From contig JAQFVV010000014.1 of the NCBI GenBank assembly GCA_028023455.1, forward strand, positions 65,336 through 129,335: a stretch of 64,000 nt of DNA, in the 5' to 3' direction. Shown piece by piece: positions 34,236 to 44,914 of the stretch (positions within the stretch are counted from its first letter, which is position 1; each line of letters opens with the position of its first letter). This DNA is from Epiperipatus broadwayi. Lineage: Eukaryota; Onychophora; Udeonychophora; Euonychophora; Peripatidae. Under the pieces are notes generated by a model. The model was not told the origin of the DNA, did no database searches, and worked only from the letters and a program-made list of their open reading frames with translations. The position numbers and the translations under genes were made by a program.

Positions 34236-34771
34236 ATGGCCAGCAGGAATTTCATCAGATTCAAATCTGCACAAAATGTATGAAAACGAAAGATTATATC
34301 CGTTCCCAGATATATATGAAATTAAAAAATATATCTTGCCTCAAGGCAACATTCTTTAAATATTTGCCTCTGTATAAATAGCCAAATTTTTGTCTATCAA
34401 AATTGATTAGAATTTTGTTCTACTTGGAGATCAGAGTTAAGATACTTCACGTCAGTTATGTTATAATATAAATCATGCTGGGGTAAGAACATGTGCCTCT
34501 TATTAGACCTATGTGGACCTCATCTCACCTGCGATGCCGGAGTCTGAAACATCTATTCCGAAAATATGAACCGTCCCAAGAAATGCTTTCCTGAATGAAG
34601 ATCTGCCACTTTACCAATGCCTGTTTCTAACCAGTCTATTTACACACCTTCAATCCCAAGGTAAACTGTCTTGCCACCAGATGATGAATTCTTGATTAAT
34701 TAGTTCGCTTCTATTTACAAATTACATTGTAAGCCTTTTATATGTTATTTAATGCTAAAACTGTTATATAT
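34236..34771. other. spacer before the large LTR element
   Basis: 34440-34700 is less AT-rich than its surroundings but has no frame longer than a few dozen codons that I can interpret. Confidence 0.4.
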
Positions 34772-37436
34772 TGTACCAGTCGAAAAAGCACCACCACCTG
34801 AACATAAGTCGGATCCAAACTCAGCTGAACCAAACTGAATTTAAACCCAACTCACCAGCTCAGATTAGTAGAAATCTAAATCGACGGCACAGTGCTATGT
34901 GCCAAGAAACTAGCTCAATGGTTGGTGAGGATTAAAGACCCCTGAACTGACACTAATATCGGATAATTAATTAAGTTAAAATACTTTTTTAAATCGAATC
35001 ATATGTATATGTTCGGGTTGCCAACACAGACAGTGAGCCTTAACATTAAAATAATTATAAAAGAATTAAGAACTAAGAAACCAAGTGTGTTTAGAAAATA
35101 TTTAATAATAATAATTTATTTTGTTTGAATTTCAAATAATGATTATATTAATCACCTCTAGCCTTTAACATAGTTTATAGTAATAATAAGAGTGGCGGTC
35201 CTTATTATATGCCAATGAGTATTACGCAATATTTGAAAGTCTATGTCTATGCCCCCAACAAGAAATAAAAGGCAGATAAAGGTATTCATTAGTAAAGGAA
35301 ATTATTACTCTAATTTTATACGAAAGAATGTGATATTTATTTTCACATTCGCAAATCCATTCATGAAGAGCAAGATACGTATTTTAGGGCATAACTTTAA
35401 TCTTTACTGGAAAACTTATTTAACTTGAGATAACTGAGAATTTGTTCGACTTTAATTGAAATCACTTCGTCACGAATTACGAGCATCAGAGTGGGCTTTA
35501 CTGGAACAGAGAGGTAATGGTGCTGATGACTTATGAGTAAAATGAACATGAAAGATAATAGCTGATCAGTGATTTAAAAGTAGTATGGCGGCTTGCATAT
35601 GACAAGTCTTATGCCCTTTAAGTAGACGTGAAAAGCCAGGCCGAGTCGTAATGACGAGCCTTTGGTGTTCCAAATATAATATAAGCGGGGGGAAGGGGAA
35701 GTGCTTTCTTCCTCTATAATTAATATATCAGAAATATCATCACCGACAAGCCTAACGGAGCGGAAGATTGCCCTATGTCAGCAACGTTCGACGATGATGA
35801 CTTGAGAGTCACCGTTTGAAAAATAAAACCCAATTATAGAATGCTCTATGTGATGACTTGATCAAATGAATTAAAGTCAAACGAGCTTTTAACTAACATT
35901 ATTTTAAAGTATTTGTAAATCATATTAATTATGCCCCAATCATCGTGGCCTTCCTGAATCTTAATAGAAAATAACAAAGTTGAATTAGAATATATTTATT
36001 TGATTCCTTTATCGGCCCTTTTGCAAAAAAAATTTTAAGATTATATATGAATAAATAAACATTGGTGAATACGAGAAAATAGCTGAGGCATAGATTAGAA
36101 GCGGAGCTAATAATTTATTATTAGCCAATTATAAAAATAACAAACATTAATAATTTCTTTCGACTCGATGATTGATAGAACTGTATTAATCTAGTTCTAA
36201 TGGGCGAGAATTAACAATCAGAATTAAGTTTATATTACTTGTGTAAGGCAAAGAAAACGAAGGAGATCATAGAGTCGAAGGATTATTGGCATATAATTAA
36301 AAATAACAACATTAATAAATTTACTCAATAAATATACATAATAGAATAAATGAAACGCCACGTAAGCAAGGAAAGTTAAAGACTAGAGGTTGAGAGAATT
36401 ACTATGAAAGTTAAAATAGCATAAATAAAAGGTTTTACACAGAGTATTATTACATTATAAATGAGAAGAGCTCTTAAAGGGAGTGTAAAGTAAAGTTCGG
36501 AACAGGCCAGAAAGTTTAAGGTTCATTATAGAAATATATTACCCATTTCTTCTGGGCTGGGCTCCTTAGGTTACATGTCCGAGTTGGTAAAACGTAGGCA
36601 CCATTTGATTGATTACTTGAACAGCATTTTATTTGATTTTGGCAGCCTGATTTGTCCGGAAAGAATTTAGCAGCTTCATTGAAGATTCTCAAAGGGCTCC
36701 AGGAACCGCAGCCAGATTCCCAATGTTCCAGCCCCTCACCACAATCAAAACACCATTCAAAATGCACAGAGTCCACTGCACCTCTCCACAACAAAGATGA
36801 CCCTTTCGCTCCAAACTTTTCAGAGCCACATATACTGTCCTCCGATGCCTCCAGGCCAGCACCTCCCTCACTACAATTGCCTTCAGATACATTCCCTCGA
36901 CAAGGCCCCCAAACTCATCAACCTGAATCCACTTTCCAATCAGAAAATGAATTCCCAAAACCAGAAAATGAGTTTAATTAGGAAACCCCCATCCTCTTTC
37001 CAATTAACAAAACTTCAACTATTGTTTTTGGAAAGGGAAAATCCGAAAGCCCATCGAAAGAATGCAGTTTCTAATCATCAAAACTTTAACAAATTATTCA
37101 AAAATAAAATCAAACATTCCCAACGCAATGAAACTTTCAAACAATTATATATATTCAAATATTTACAAACACATACGCACAATCCACGCAGCTGTTATAT
37201 ATATAAATTCATGAACAACTCCATCATGAATTTATCAATAGATTTGATCAATTTAAATCCGAAACCAATTAATTCCAATACGCATTCACAAAATAAGCCA
37301 TTCCTTATGGAAACCAGCGTGGATTGAACATACAAAGCCCCATTGCATCGGAAATTCAAGGCCAGCATTAGGGCCTGAAGCGGGTCTATGGCCAGATGTC
37401 ATGAAGCTAGGATCGAACTCAGATCCGACTGCTTCA
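34772..37436 (-). repeat. 3' LTR of the large element
   Basis: Partner of 39872-42523. The plus-strand Pro/Ser/Gln-rich frame 36652-36981 and the overlapping frame 36797-37327 are both preserved in the other LTR. Since the copies are similar everywhere, this alone does not show that a protein is made. Confidence 0.85.
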
Positions 37437-37450
37437 TTTCTTTTCACTTC
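37437..37450 (-). other. polypurine tract of the large element
   Basis: Minus-strand GAAGTGAAAAGAAA lies immediately before the 3' LTR start TGAAGC: 13 of 14 bases are purines. This is the usual plus-strand primer position. Confidence 0.65.
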
Positions 37451-37703
37451 AAAAAAAAAAAACAATGAAAAAAAAATCTCTTTACTTATGCGTGATACAT
37501 TTGCATAAATGTACTCGACTAATTGGTAGACTCTGGGAGAACAGCATGAGCACGAATAATATCATCTGTACAAACTACAAAGTTATACATGTCTCATTGC
37601 GATCATTTTTTTAATGTTATCTAGCTTATAAATAGGTCCGTTAATCGAGTCTCATTTTCCCTATGGTCATGTCAGTCGGTCGTCTGTATATACATATGTC
37701 TCT

Positions 37704-38357
37704 TCATTTAATGTTTGTACTATTGTTTCCCTGGATCAGGTGGCCGATATGAGTTGAACTTTTGATGGTGGTCATAGTTTTGGTCCTTTCTTGTCGGTGT
37801 GAAGTTCCGTAGTCTGTTGCTGTCAGTAATTCTATGGACTTTTCTGCGACTGAATGCACAAAACAAAATTCTTTAACATTATCTTGAGGGCGATGGGGTT
37901 CTTTGAAAATTTGAGTCTGTATCGAGGATTCAGGGAATGGCATCTGTAAATTCCTCATACTAAGTTGAGGATTCATCATCTGTCCCATTTCTACTTTTGG
38001 TTTTATTGTACTAGTGGTCTGAACATCTTTTTCACTTTCTGTATTTATATCAGCTTCTTTAACTGTTTCTCGATTTGACTCAACTTCTCCACTGTCATCG
38101 TCTTTGCTATCTACAACTTTTGATGCGTTCTGATCATCTTCATCATCTATTTTTGGGGCTTCATAAGGATTTATTTCTTGCTGATGCTTTACATTCTCTG
38201 GGTTTGAGTTGGTTTGGATGCCTTGTTCTTCCTCAAGCCTTAAAATCCTTTCCATCATCATCAGCATCAACTTCCTCTTTCTCTCATTTCTTTCAGGATC
38301 ATATGTAAAGTGTCTCTTTCCATTTTTGAAAATAAGTAAATAAAATATATTTAACAA
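37704..38357 (-). CDS. unrecognised ORF inside the large LTR element
   Basis: A frame of about 217 codons, in the sense direction of the element. It opens at a non-ATG codon after an in-frame stop; the first ATG-initiated product would start further in, at the KLMLMMMERIL segment. It has a basic start (RNERKRKLML), a short helical segment (MMERILRLEEEQ), an acidic middle (IDDEDDQ, DSKDDDSGEVE), and a Ser/Thr/Gln-rich end. It has no zinc knuckle, no transposase or RT motif, and no family I recognise. It could be a degenerate gag, a captured host exon, or a fortuitous frame; its mixed composition is less simple than the AT-rich surroundings. A likely-looking 29-nt exon (38626-38654, tttcag and gtgagt) upstream does not join in phase. 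Confidence 0.4.
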   Translation of the reverse strand: MLNIFYLLIFKNGKRHFTYDPERNERKRKLMLMMMERILRLEEEQGIQTNSNPENVKHQQEINPYEAPKIDDEDDQNASKVVDSKDDDSGEVESNRETVKEADINTESEKDVQTTSTIKPKVEMGQMMNPQLSMRNLQMPFPESSIQTQIFKEPHRPQDNVKEFCFVHSVAEKSIELLTATDYGTSHRQERTKTMTTIKSSTHIGHLIQGNNSTNIK

Positions 38358-39853
38358 TGTGAATCACAAACTTGTGGCACTCTTTCTCTGAATACTTAAA
38401 TAATAACTTTTTCTTTAGTACAATTAATTAGGTCTCTGACTACTGGTCCCATTGTCCCTATCTTCATTAGCTGCTGCATATTATTTCCCCAATCTATGTA
38501 ATCTGCCTTTTTTAGTTTAGTTTACCTATGTTTTCTTGGTTAGCTCTTTCTATTAATTCTTTGAATGAGACATGTATTTTATTTAGAAAAAACGATTAAA
38601 GATAAGAAAAACAAACATTACTCACTTTCCCTCTGTTCAACTATTCTCCCATGTCTGAAAAAAATACTATACAAATAATTAGTGATATACAAATATTAAT
38701 ATATATATATTAGCAGGTAGTACAAATTGGTTTTTATTATTTAGACAACTAACACACTACTGTGCTGACAATCAAATTTGCTGACAAATTTATTTATATG
38801 GGCGCCAGTGAGCAAAATAAGATCAATAGGGCATGAGAAATAACCCATTGACCCCCAAACCACATATGATTGACTTAATTTTTGATAAAACAATTTAATT
38901 GATGATGAGTATTTATTATTTAATAACAACTGACACGTTCCTGACCCGAGTTTAAATATAGGAATTCAAATATTATTTTCACTAAGCATGAGGCTTTCAT
39001 ACACACAAAAAAATGTCAAAATTAATATTACACAATATCTTTTATTTGTTGATATCATTTTTAATCTTGCTAGCATGAAGGCGTGTAAACCATTTAAGCA
39101 TTTTTCCAACTGCATCTGGCTGCTTGGTGTTACACAAAAGGTCTTCACCTGCTTTGATGTTACTCTAGAAATTATTGTCATTAAAGCGTATTGTCACACT
39201 GCATTGGACCGCTTGACAGATAATTCCCAGTTTGAAGGTCTTTGCCTGCTTTGAGGCTACTAAGAATACGGAGTGAACATTTAATATAAGTGCTAGCAAG
39301 CAATACTTTGAAATTTAAAACTTTTAACATGATATCATATTGGATATTTTAAATCATAACAACTGAGATGAATATAATTAATTTTGACACAGACAAAATA
39401 TTTCATTTATTTTACCCCTTGCTTTGATACTCTTATTACTTTTCTAACGATAATTTTCCTACTGTCACGAACGCGTATAACACAAACGTATAATATATAT
39501 ACTGATATAGTACACGTATAATTAATTTATACATATATTCTATCTTATTACTCTTCTTTGAATAATTATTCTGACTAACGAATCTTTTACTAACGAACAT
39601 TTAAAAAATAATCTTGAAAACATTTAATTATAAGAAAGAGAATTACAAAATGACATTTTAATTTATTAAAATCATTTCAGTTATGCTTTATAAATCGCAT
39701 AACTTTTTTTCAAATATATATAACATTCTACAAAAATATCACTCTCTACAGAAACATTTAATTTATCGAGATCTCAAATGACTGAGTAACTAAAATCATA
39801 ATTACTATCTACAGGGTGTGTGGGGTTTATTAAATCGAGCTCCAATGATTGGG
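38358..39853 (-). other. non-coding interior of the large element
   Basis: No pol-type motif in any frame. A 62-codon minus frame at 38929-38741 and a 71-codon frame at 39181-38966 show nothing recognisable. Confidence 0.5.
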
Positions 39854-39871
39854 CGACCAAAAACATAACCA
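39854..39871 (-). other. primer-binding-site candidate
   Basis: Minus-strand TGGTTATGTTTTTGGTCG directly follows the ACA end of the 5' LTR. The TGG and the zero spacing are as expected for tRNA priming. I do not recognise the tRNA. Confidence 0.55.
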
Positions 39872-42523
39872 TGTATCAGTTGAAAAAGCACCACCACCTG
39901 AATGCAAGTCGGATCCAAACTCAGCTGAACCAAACTGAATTCAAACCCAACTCACCAGCTCAGATTAGTAGAAATCTAAATCGACAGCACAGTGCTATGT
40001 GCCAAGAAACTAGCTCAATGGTTGGTGAGAATTAGAGACCCCTGAACTGACACTAATATCGGATAATTAATTAAAATACTTTTTTAAATCGAATCATACG
40101 TATATGTTCGTGTTGCCAACACAGACAGCGAGCTTTAACATTAAAATAATTATAAAAGATTTAAGAACTAAGAAACCAAATGTGTTTAGAAAATATTTAA
40201 TAATAATAATTTGTTTTGTTTGAATTTTAAATAATGATTATATTAATCACCTCTAGCCTTTAACATAATTTATAGTAATAATAAGAGTGGCGGTCCTTAT
40301 TATATGCCAATGAGTATTACGCAATATTTGAAAGTCTATGTCTATGCCCCCAACAAGAAATAAAAGGCAGATAAAGTATTCATTAGTAAAGGAAATTATT
40401 ACTCTAATTTTATATGAAAGAATGTGATATTTATATTCACATTCGCAAATCCATTCATAAAGAGCAAGATACATATTTTAGGGCAGAACTTTAATCTTTA
40501 TTGGAAAACTTATTTAACTTGAGATAACTGAGAATTTGTTCGACTTTAGTTGAAATCACTTCGTCACGAATTACGAGCATCAGAGCGGGCATTACTGGAA
40601 CAGAGAGGTGACGGTGCTGATGACTTATGAGCTATAAAGTAAAATGAACATGAAAGATAACAGCTGGTCAGTGATTTAAAAGTAGTATGGCGGCTTGCAT
40701 ATGACAAGTCTTATGCCCTTTAAGTAGACGTGAACATGGGAAAAGCCAGGCCGAGTCGTAACTATGAGCCTTTGGTGTTCCAAATATAATATAAGCGGGG
40801 GGAAGTGCTTTCTTCCTCTATAATTAATATATCAGAAATATCATCACTGACAAGCCTAACGGAGCAGAAGATTGCCCTACATCAGCAATGTTCGACGATG
40901 ATGAGCTGAGAGTCACCGTTTGAAAAATAAAACCCAATTATAGAATGCTCTACGTGATGACTTGATCAAATGAATTAAAGTCAAATGAGCTTTTAACTAA
41001 CATTATTTTAAAGTATTTGTAAATCATATTAATTATGCCACAATCAACGTGCCCTTCCTTAATCTTAATAGAAAATAACAAAGTTGAATTAGAATATATT
41101 TAATGATTTCTTTATCGGCCCTTTTGCAAAAAACATTTTAAGATTATATATGAATAAATATCCATTGGTGAATACTAAAAAATAGCTGAGGCATAGATTA
41201 GAAGAGGAGCTAATAATTTATTATTAGCCAATTATAAAAATAACAAACAATAATTTCTTTCGACTCGATGATTGATAGAACTGTATTAATCTAGTTCTAA
41301 TGGGTGAGAATTAACTATCAGAATTAAGTTTATATTCCTTGTGTAAGGCAAAGAAAACAAAAGAGATAGAGTCGAAGGATTATTGGCATATAATTAAAAA
41401 TAACATTAATAAATTTACTCAATAAATATACATAATAGAATAAATGAAACGCCACGTAAGCAAGGAAAGTTAAAGACTAGAGGTTGAGAGAATTACTATG
41501 AAAGTTAAAATAGCATAAATAAAAGGTTTTACACAGAGTATTATTACATTATAAATGAGAAGAGCTCTTAAAGGGAGTGTAAAGTTCGGAACAGGCCAGA
41601 AAGTTTAAGGTTCATTATAGAAATATATTACCCATTTCTTCCGGGCTGGGCTCCTTAGGTTACACGTCCGAGTTGGTAAAACGTAGGCACCATTTGATTG
41701 ATTACTTGAACAGCATTTTATTTGATTTTGGCAGCCTGATTTGTCCGGAAAGAATTTAGCATTCATTGAAGATTCTCAAAGGGCTTCAGGAACCGCAGCC
41801 AGATTCCCAATGTTCCAGCCCCTCACCACAATCGAAACACCATTCTAAATGCACAGAGTCCACTGCACCTTTCCACAACAAAGATGGCCCTTTCACTCCA
41901 AACTTTTCAGAGCCATATATACTGTCCTCCGATGCCTCCAGGCCAGCGCCACCCTCACTACAGTTGCCTTCAGATACATTCCCTCGACAAGACCCCCAAA
42001 CTCATCAACCCGAATCTACTTTCCAATCAGAAAATGAATTCCCAAAACCAGAAAACGACTTTAATTAGGAAACCCCCATCCTCTTTCCAATTAACAAAAC
42101 TTCAACTATTGTTTTTGGAAAGGGAAAATCCGAAAGCCTATCAAAAGAATGCAGCTTCTAATCATCAAAACTTTAACAAATTATTCAAAAATAAAATCAA
42201 ACATTCCCAACGCAATGAAACTTTCAAACAATTATATATATTCCAATATTTACAAACACATATACACAATCCACGCAGCTGTTATATATATAAATTCATG
42301 AACAACTCCATCATGAATTTATCAATAGGATTGATCAATTTAAATCCGAAACCAATTAATTCCAATACACATTCACGAAATAAGCCATTCCTTATGGAAA
42401 CCAGCGTGTATTGAACATACAAAGCCCCATTGCATCGGAAATTCAAGTTCAGCATTATGGCCTGAAGCGGGCCTATGGCCAGATGTCATGAAGCTAGGAT
42501 CGAACTCAGATCTGACTGCTTCA
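39872..42523 (-). repeat. 5' LTR of the large element
   Basis: Closely matches 34772-37436 throughout, with point differences and short indels (for example the extra ctataaag near 40631). On the minus strand it starts TGAAGCAGTC and ends in TACA. Open frames seen in both LTRs (41766-42068 and 41884-42414 plus) are antisense to the element and probably fortuitous. Confidence 0.85.
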
Positions 42524-42568
42524 ATATATGTTAAATGTCTATATTTCAATATATGTTAAATGTCTATA
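42521..42568. repeat. tandem duplication, 25-bp unit
   Basis: tcaatatatgttaaatgtct occurs at 42521 and again at 42546. The first copy overlaps the last three bases of the LTR. Confidence 0.75.
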
Positions 42569-44891
42569 CAACTCACTCTAATGCTATATAATTTTTTTAA
42601 ATTTTTGCCAGCAATTTAGATTGAATTTTACTTCTTTAATTTATTTTTATCTATGTTAATTTGCCAAGTTTGTATCAAACTTAGCAAGTAAATTTAAATC
42701 TTATTGTTCATAGTTTCTATTATACAAGGGAAACATTAATTTCTTTAAAATTAATTGTTCAGCTCGCTTAGTTTTATACAAATTGTTCGATTGTTTTCTA
42801 ATAATTTCACTCTTAACCCTCATCTCATTATCAAGTTGTTTTACTTGTCCAGTAATTAAATCTTACCAGAAGTGAGTTGAATATTTAATTGAAATCATAT
42901 TATCAGTTATAACATGTACGAAGACACTTTGGGGTGTGTGGGAGAAAACCATTGTCCTTGTTAGTTTTAGAATCTTGCCCACACAATTTTGATCATCAAT
43001 TAATTGCTTGGGGGAAGGTTGTGTTGAGCATTCATTACTGTGGAGAGCAAATTGTTTAAATCAGATATTAATTAATTTATTATGGTCATTAGTGACCAAT
43101 TTATCTATGCTTAGGCATTATAAGTGTATAGTTGCCATCGTTTTTTTTATTAATTTTCTTGCTTTGCCATATACTTTGGGATCTTTGGAATGAACCAATC
43201 CCAGTTCTTATTATCCCTCACAAAATAGATGCTTTTCCTACTAGGGATTCGACTTCGGGCATTTCTAATAAATCAGTGTATGGGAACAAATGGATGAACC
43301 ATTCTAACACGCTATCCAGTGCCACTATTCTTCCAAGATGTTTTGGTTGTCAGGCCAGCATATCTTTTCTTTTATGCAAACATGACAAAGCCAACCAGAG
43401 TATCTTAAATGATCTCATTCTTGCAAGCAATGGGAAACTATAAGAAATAACACCTTCATTATCTATTTATTTAGACCTGCAAGGCTCTCTGTCAATCGTA
43501 ATGGCATGCCCTTTGCCACCCTTTTTATTTTAATCCCTTAAGTTAAATTATATAATTGCAGTTTGTTAGGGTGAATCATCTTACTCTTGCTGTCTTCATG
43601 ATTTAGTAGCACCTATCCACATACGCGATCAGAATCGTGCATTATAAAATCTTACTTATATGTATCACAATATAATAAATCAATTATTGAACATTTGTAA
43701 TCTTTTAGATGAACGTAACCACTGTAAATTTCTTCCATGACCTTGGCAGATTAACCAAACCAATCCACTTTATATTTATATATTAATTGCACCATCTTAT
43801 ATTTAGCCGCACCTATAATCTTATTTATATATATTAAATTGTATAGCAATTGCAGTCACTAATTTTTATGTTAAAACAAACATTTATCTAATTGTATATA
43901 GTCTCGAATGACCAATTTACTTAATTCATTGTATAATTGCAAATTAAATTATTCTCAGATATATAACCTCAATTGCATAGACATCCAAAGCTTATGTTAT
44001 TAATATATATATATATATATGTAAACTCAATTGCATAGACTTCCAAAGCTTATGTTATTAATATATATATAATCACTTAATAAATTTATTCTAGATCATT
44101 TATCTATATTCTTACATTTATTACTTTAATCTATTATTTACTATTTTATGGAACATATAATTCTCTATTCGATTCAAATGTTTAAATTCAAACTTTTTGT
44201 TAATGTTGCCTTGAATATTATTACAGCTCGGATCATTAATCAATGTCATAAAACAGACTGTACCGTTGTTGAATCGTTATAGTTTGTAGAAGTTATTAAT
44301 TATACCATTAAATATATATATATTATTTCAAGTCTCTCTGTTTGCATTGCTGGATCTGGAGTAATGAAAAGCTTGTTCCATGTAGTCATAGACCCTGGAA
44401 CACAAGTAAATAGGTTGATATTTGCTATTGTTCCTGACTTATGTATCTTGTACATACTAAATGGATACGTTTGCTTAGATTCTAGGTGTTGTTGAATGAA
44501 CACATGATTTTGACCGGTACAACATTAACTTACTATAATTTGGAAGAGCAAATATACATTAATAACTGCATTTGAGCAATTACATATACATATATAAAAT
44601 CACATGCACAAACATATGGCTATTTTTCCTTCAAACTAGTGATAAACTTTAATTTATTTTCATAATAAAAACTACTTGTACTTTCTAAAGAATAATTTGA
44701 AATAATTTATGGAGACAAATTATTCCAATGCTGTAATGATAAAATTTCTATACTTGAATTGTCCAATGTTTTTTTCTATACATTGTTTTGAATAGTCTTT
44801 ATAAAATTTATAAAAAAACAATAAAAAAAAAACACTTATTGCCATTTCTAAAAGAGCATTTAAAAAAAAAAGTTATCTAAAAGATGATGTG
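42524..44891. other. spacer with small tandem repeats
   Basis: The frame 43132-43443 (plus) has a hydrophobic start and then a more complex peptide with CFGCQAS and LLCKHDK. It is not recognised and may be chance. Otherwise AT-rich without coding traces. Confidence 0.4.
43967..44074. repeat. tandem duplication, 58-bp unit
   Basis: ctcaattgcatagac, ccaaagcttatgttattaat and a TA run occur twice with period 58. Confidence 0.8.
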
Positions 44892-44913
44892 CATCATCAT
44901 CATCATCATCATC
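44892..44913 (-). repeat. GAT repeat tail of the RTE element
   Basis: Seven to eight GAT units on the minus strand directly after the stop codon region. RTE elements commonly end in short tandem repeats rather than poly(A). Confidence 0.8.
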
Positions 44914-44914
44914 T

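Larger units (their letters stand above)
34772..42523 (-). mobile_element. large LTR retrotransposon, LARD-like, non-autonomous
   Basis: Two direct repeats, 34772-37436 (2665 bp) and 39872-42523 (2652 bp), begin TGTA and end TTCA on the plus strand, the TG...CA of LTRs. ATAT flanks both outer edges (34768-34771, 42524-42527), a weak 4-bp duplication in AT-rich DNA. On the minus strand TGG begins directly after the 5' LTR (39871) and an almost pure purine tract abuts the 3' LTR (37450-37437). This sets the orientation. The 2435-bp interior has no protease, RT, RNase H or integrase, so any movement would depend on another element. Long LTRs with a non-coding interior match the LARD class. Confidence 0.82.

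Noticed and set aside
36516-36981. Several overlapping open frames in the 3' LTR as host genes
   Set aside because: They recur in the 5' LTR and lie in a repeat; no domain is recognisable.
38626-38654. A 29-nt exon candidate with tttcag and gtgagt on the minus strand, upstream of the ORF at 38357-37704
   Set aside because: Its open phase does not join with the downstream frame at the acceptor sites I could find, so a spliced gene is not supported.
43132-43443. 103-codon frame with Cys pairs as a gene
   Set aside because: No family recognised, start in a T-rich hydrophobic stretch, no splice or promoter context.
44892-44913. CAT repeats as a plain microsatellite
   Set aside because: They directly follow the RTE stop codon on the minus strand, so they are the element's tail.
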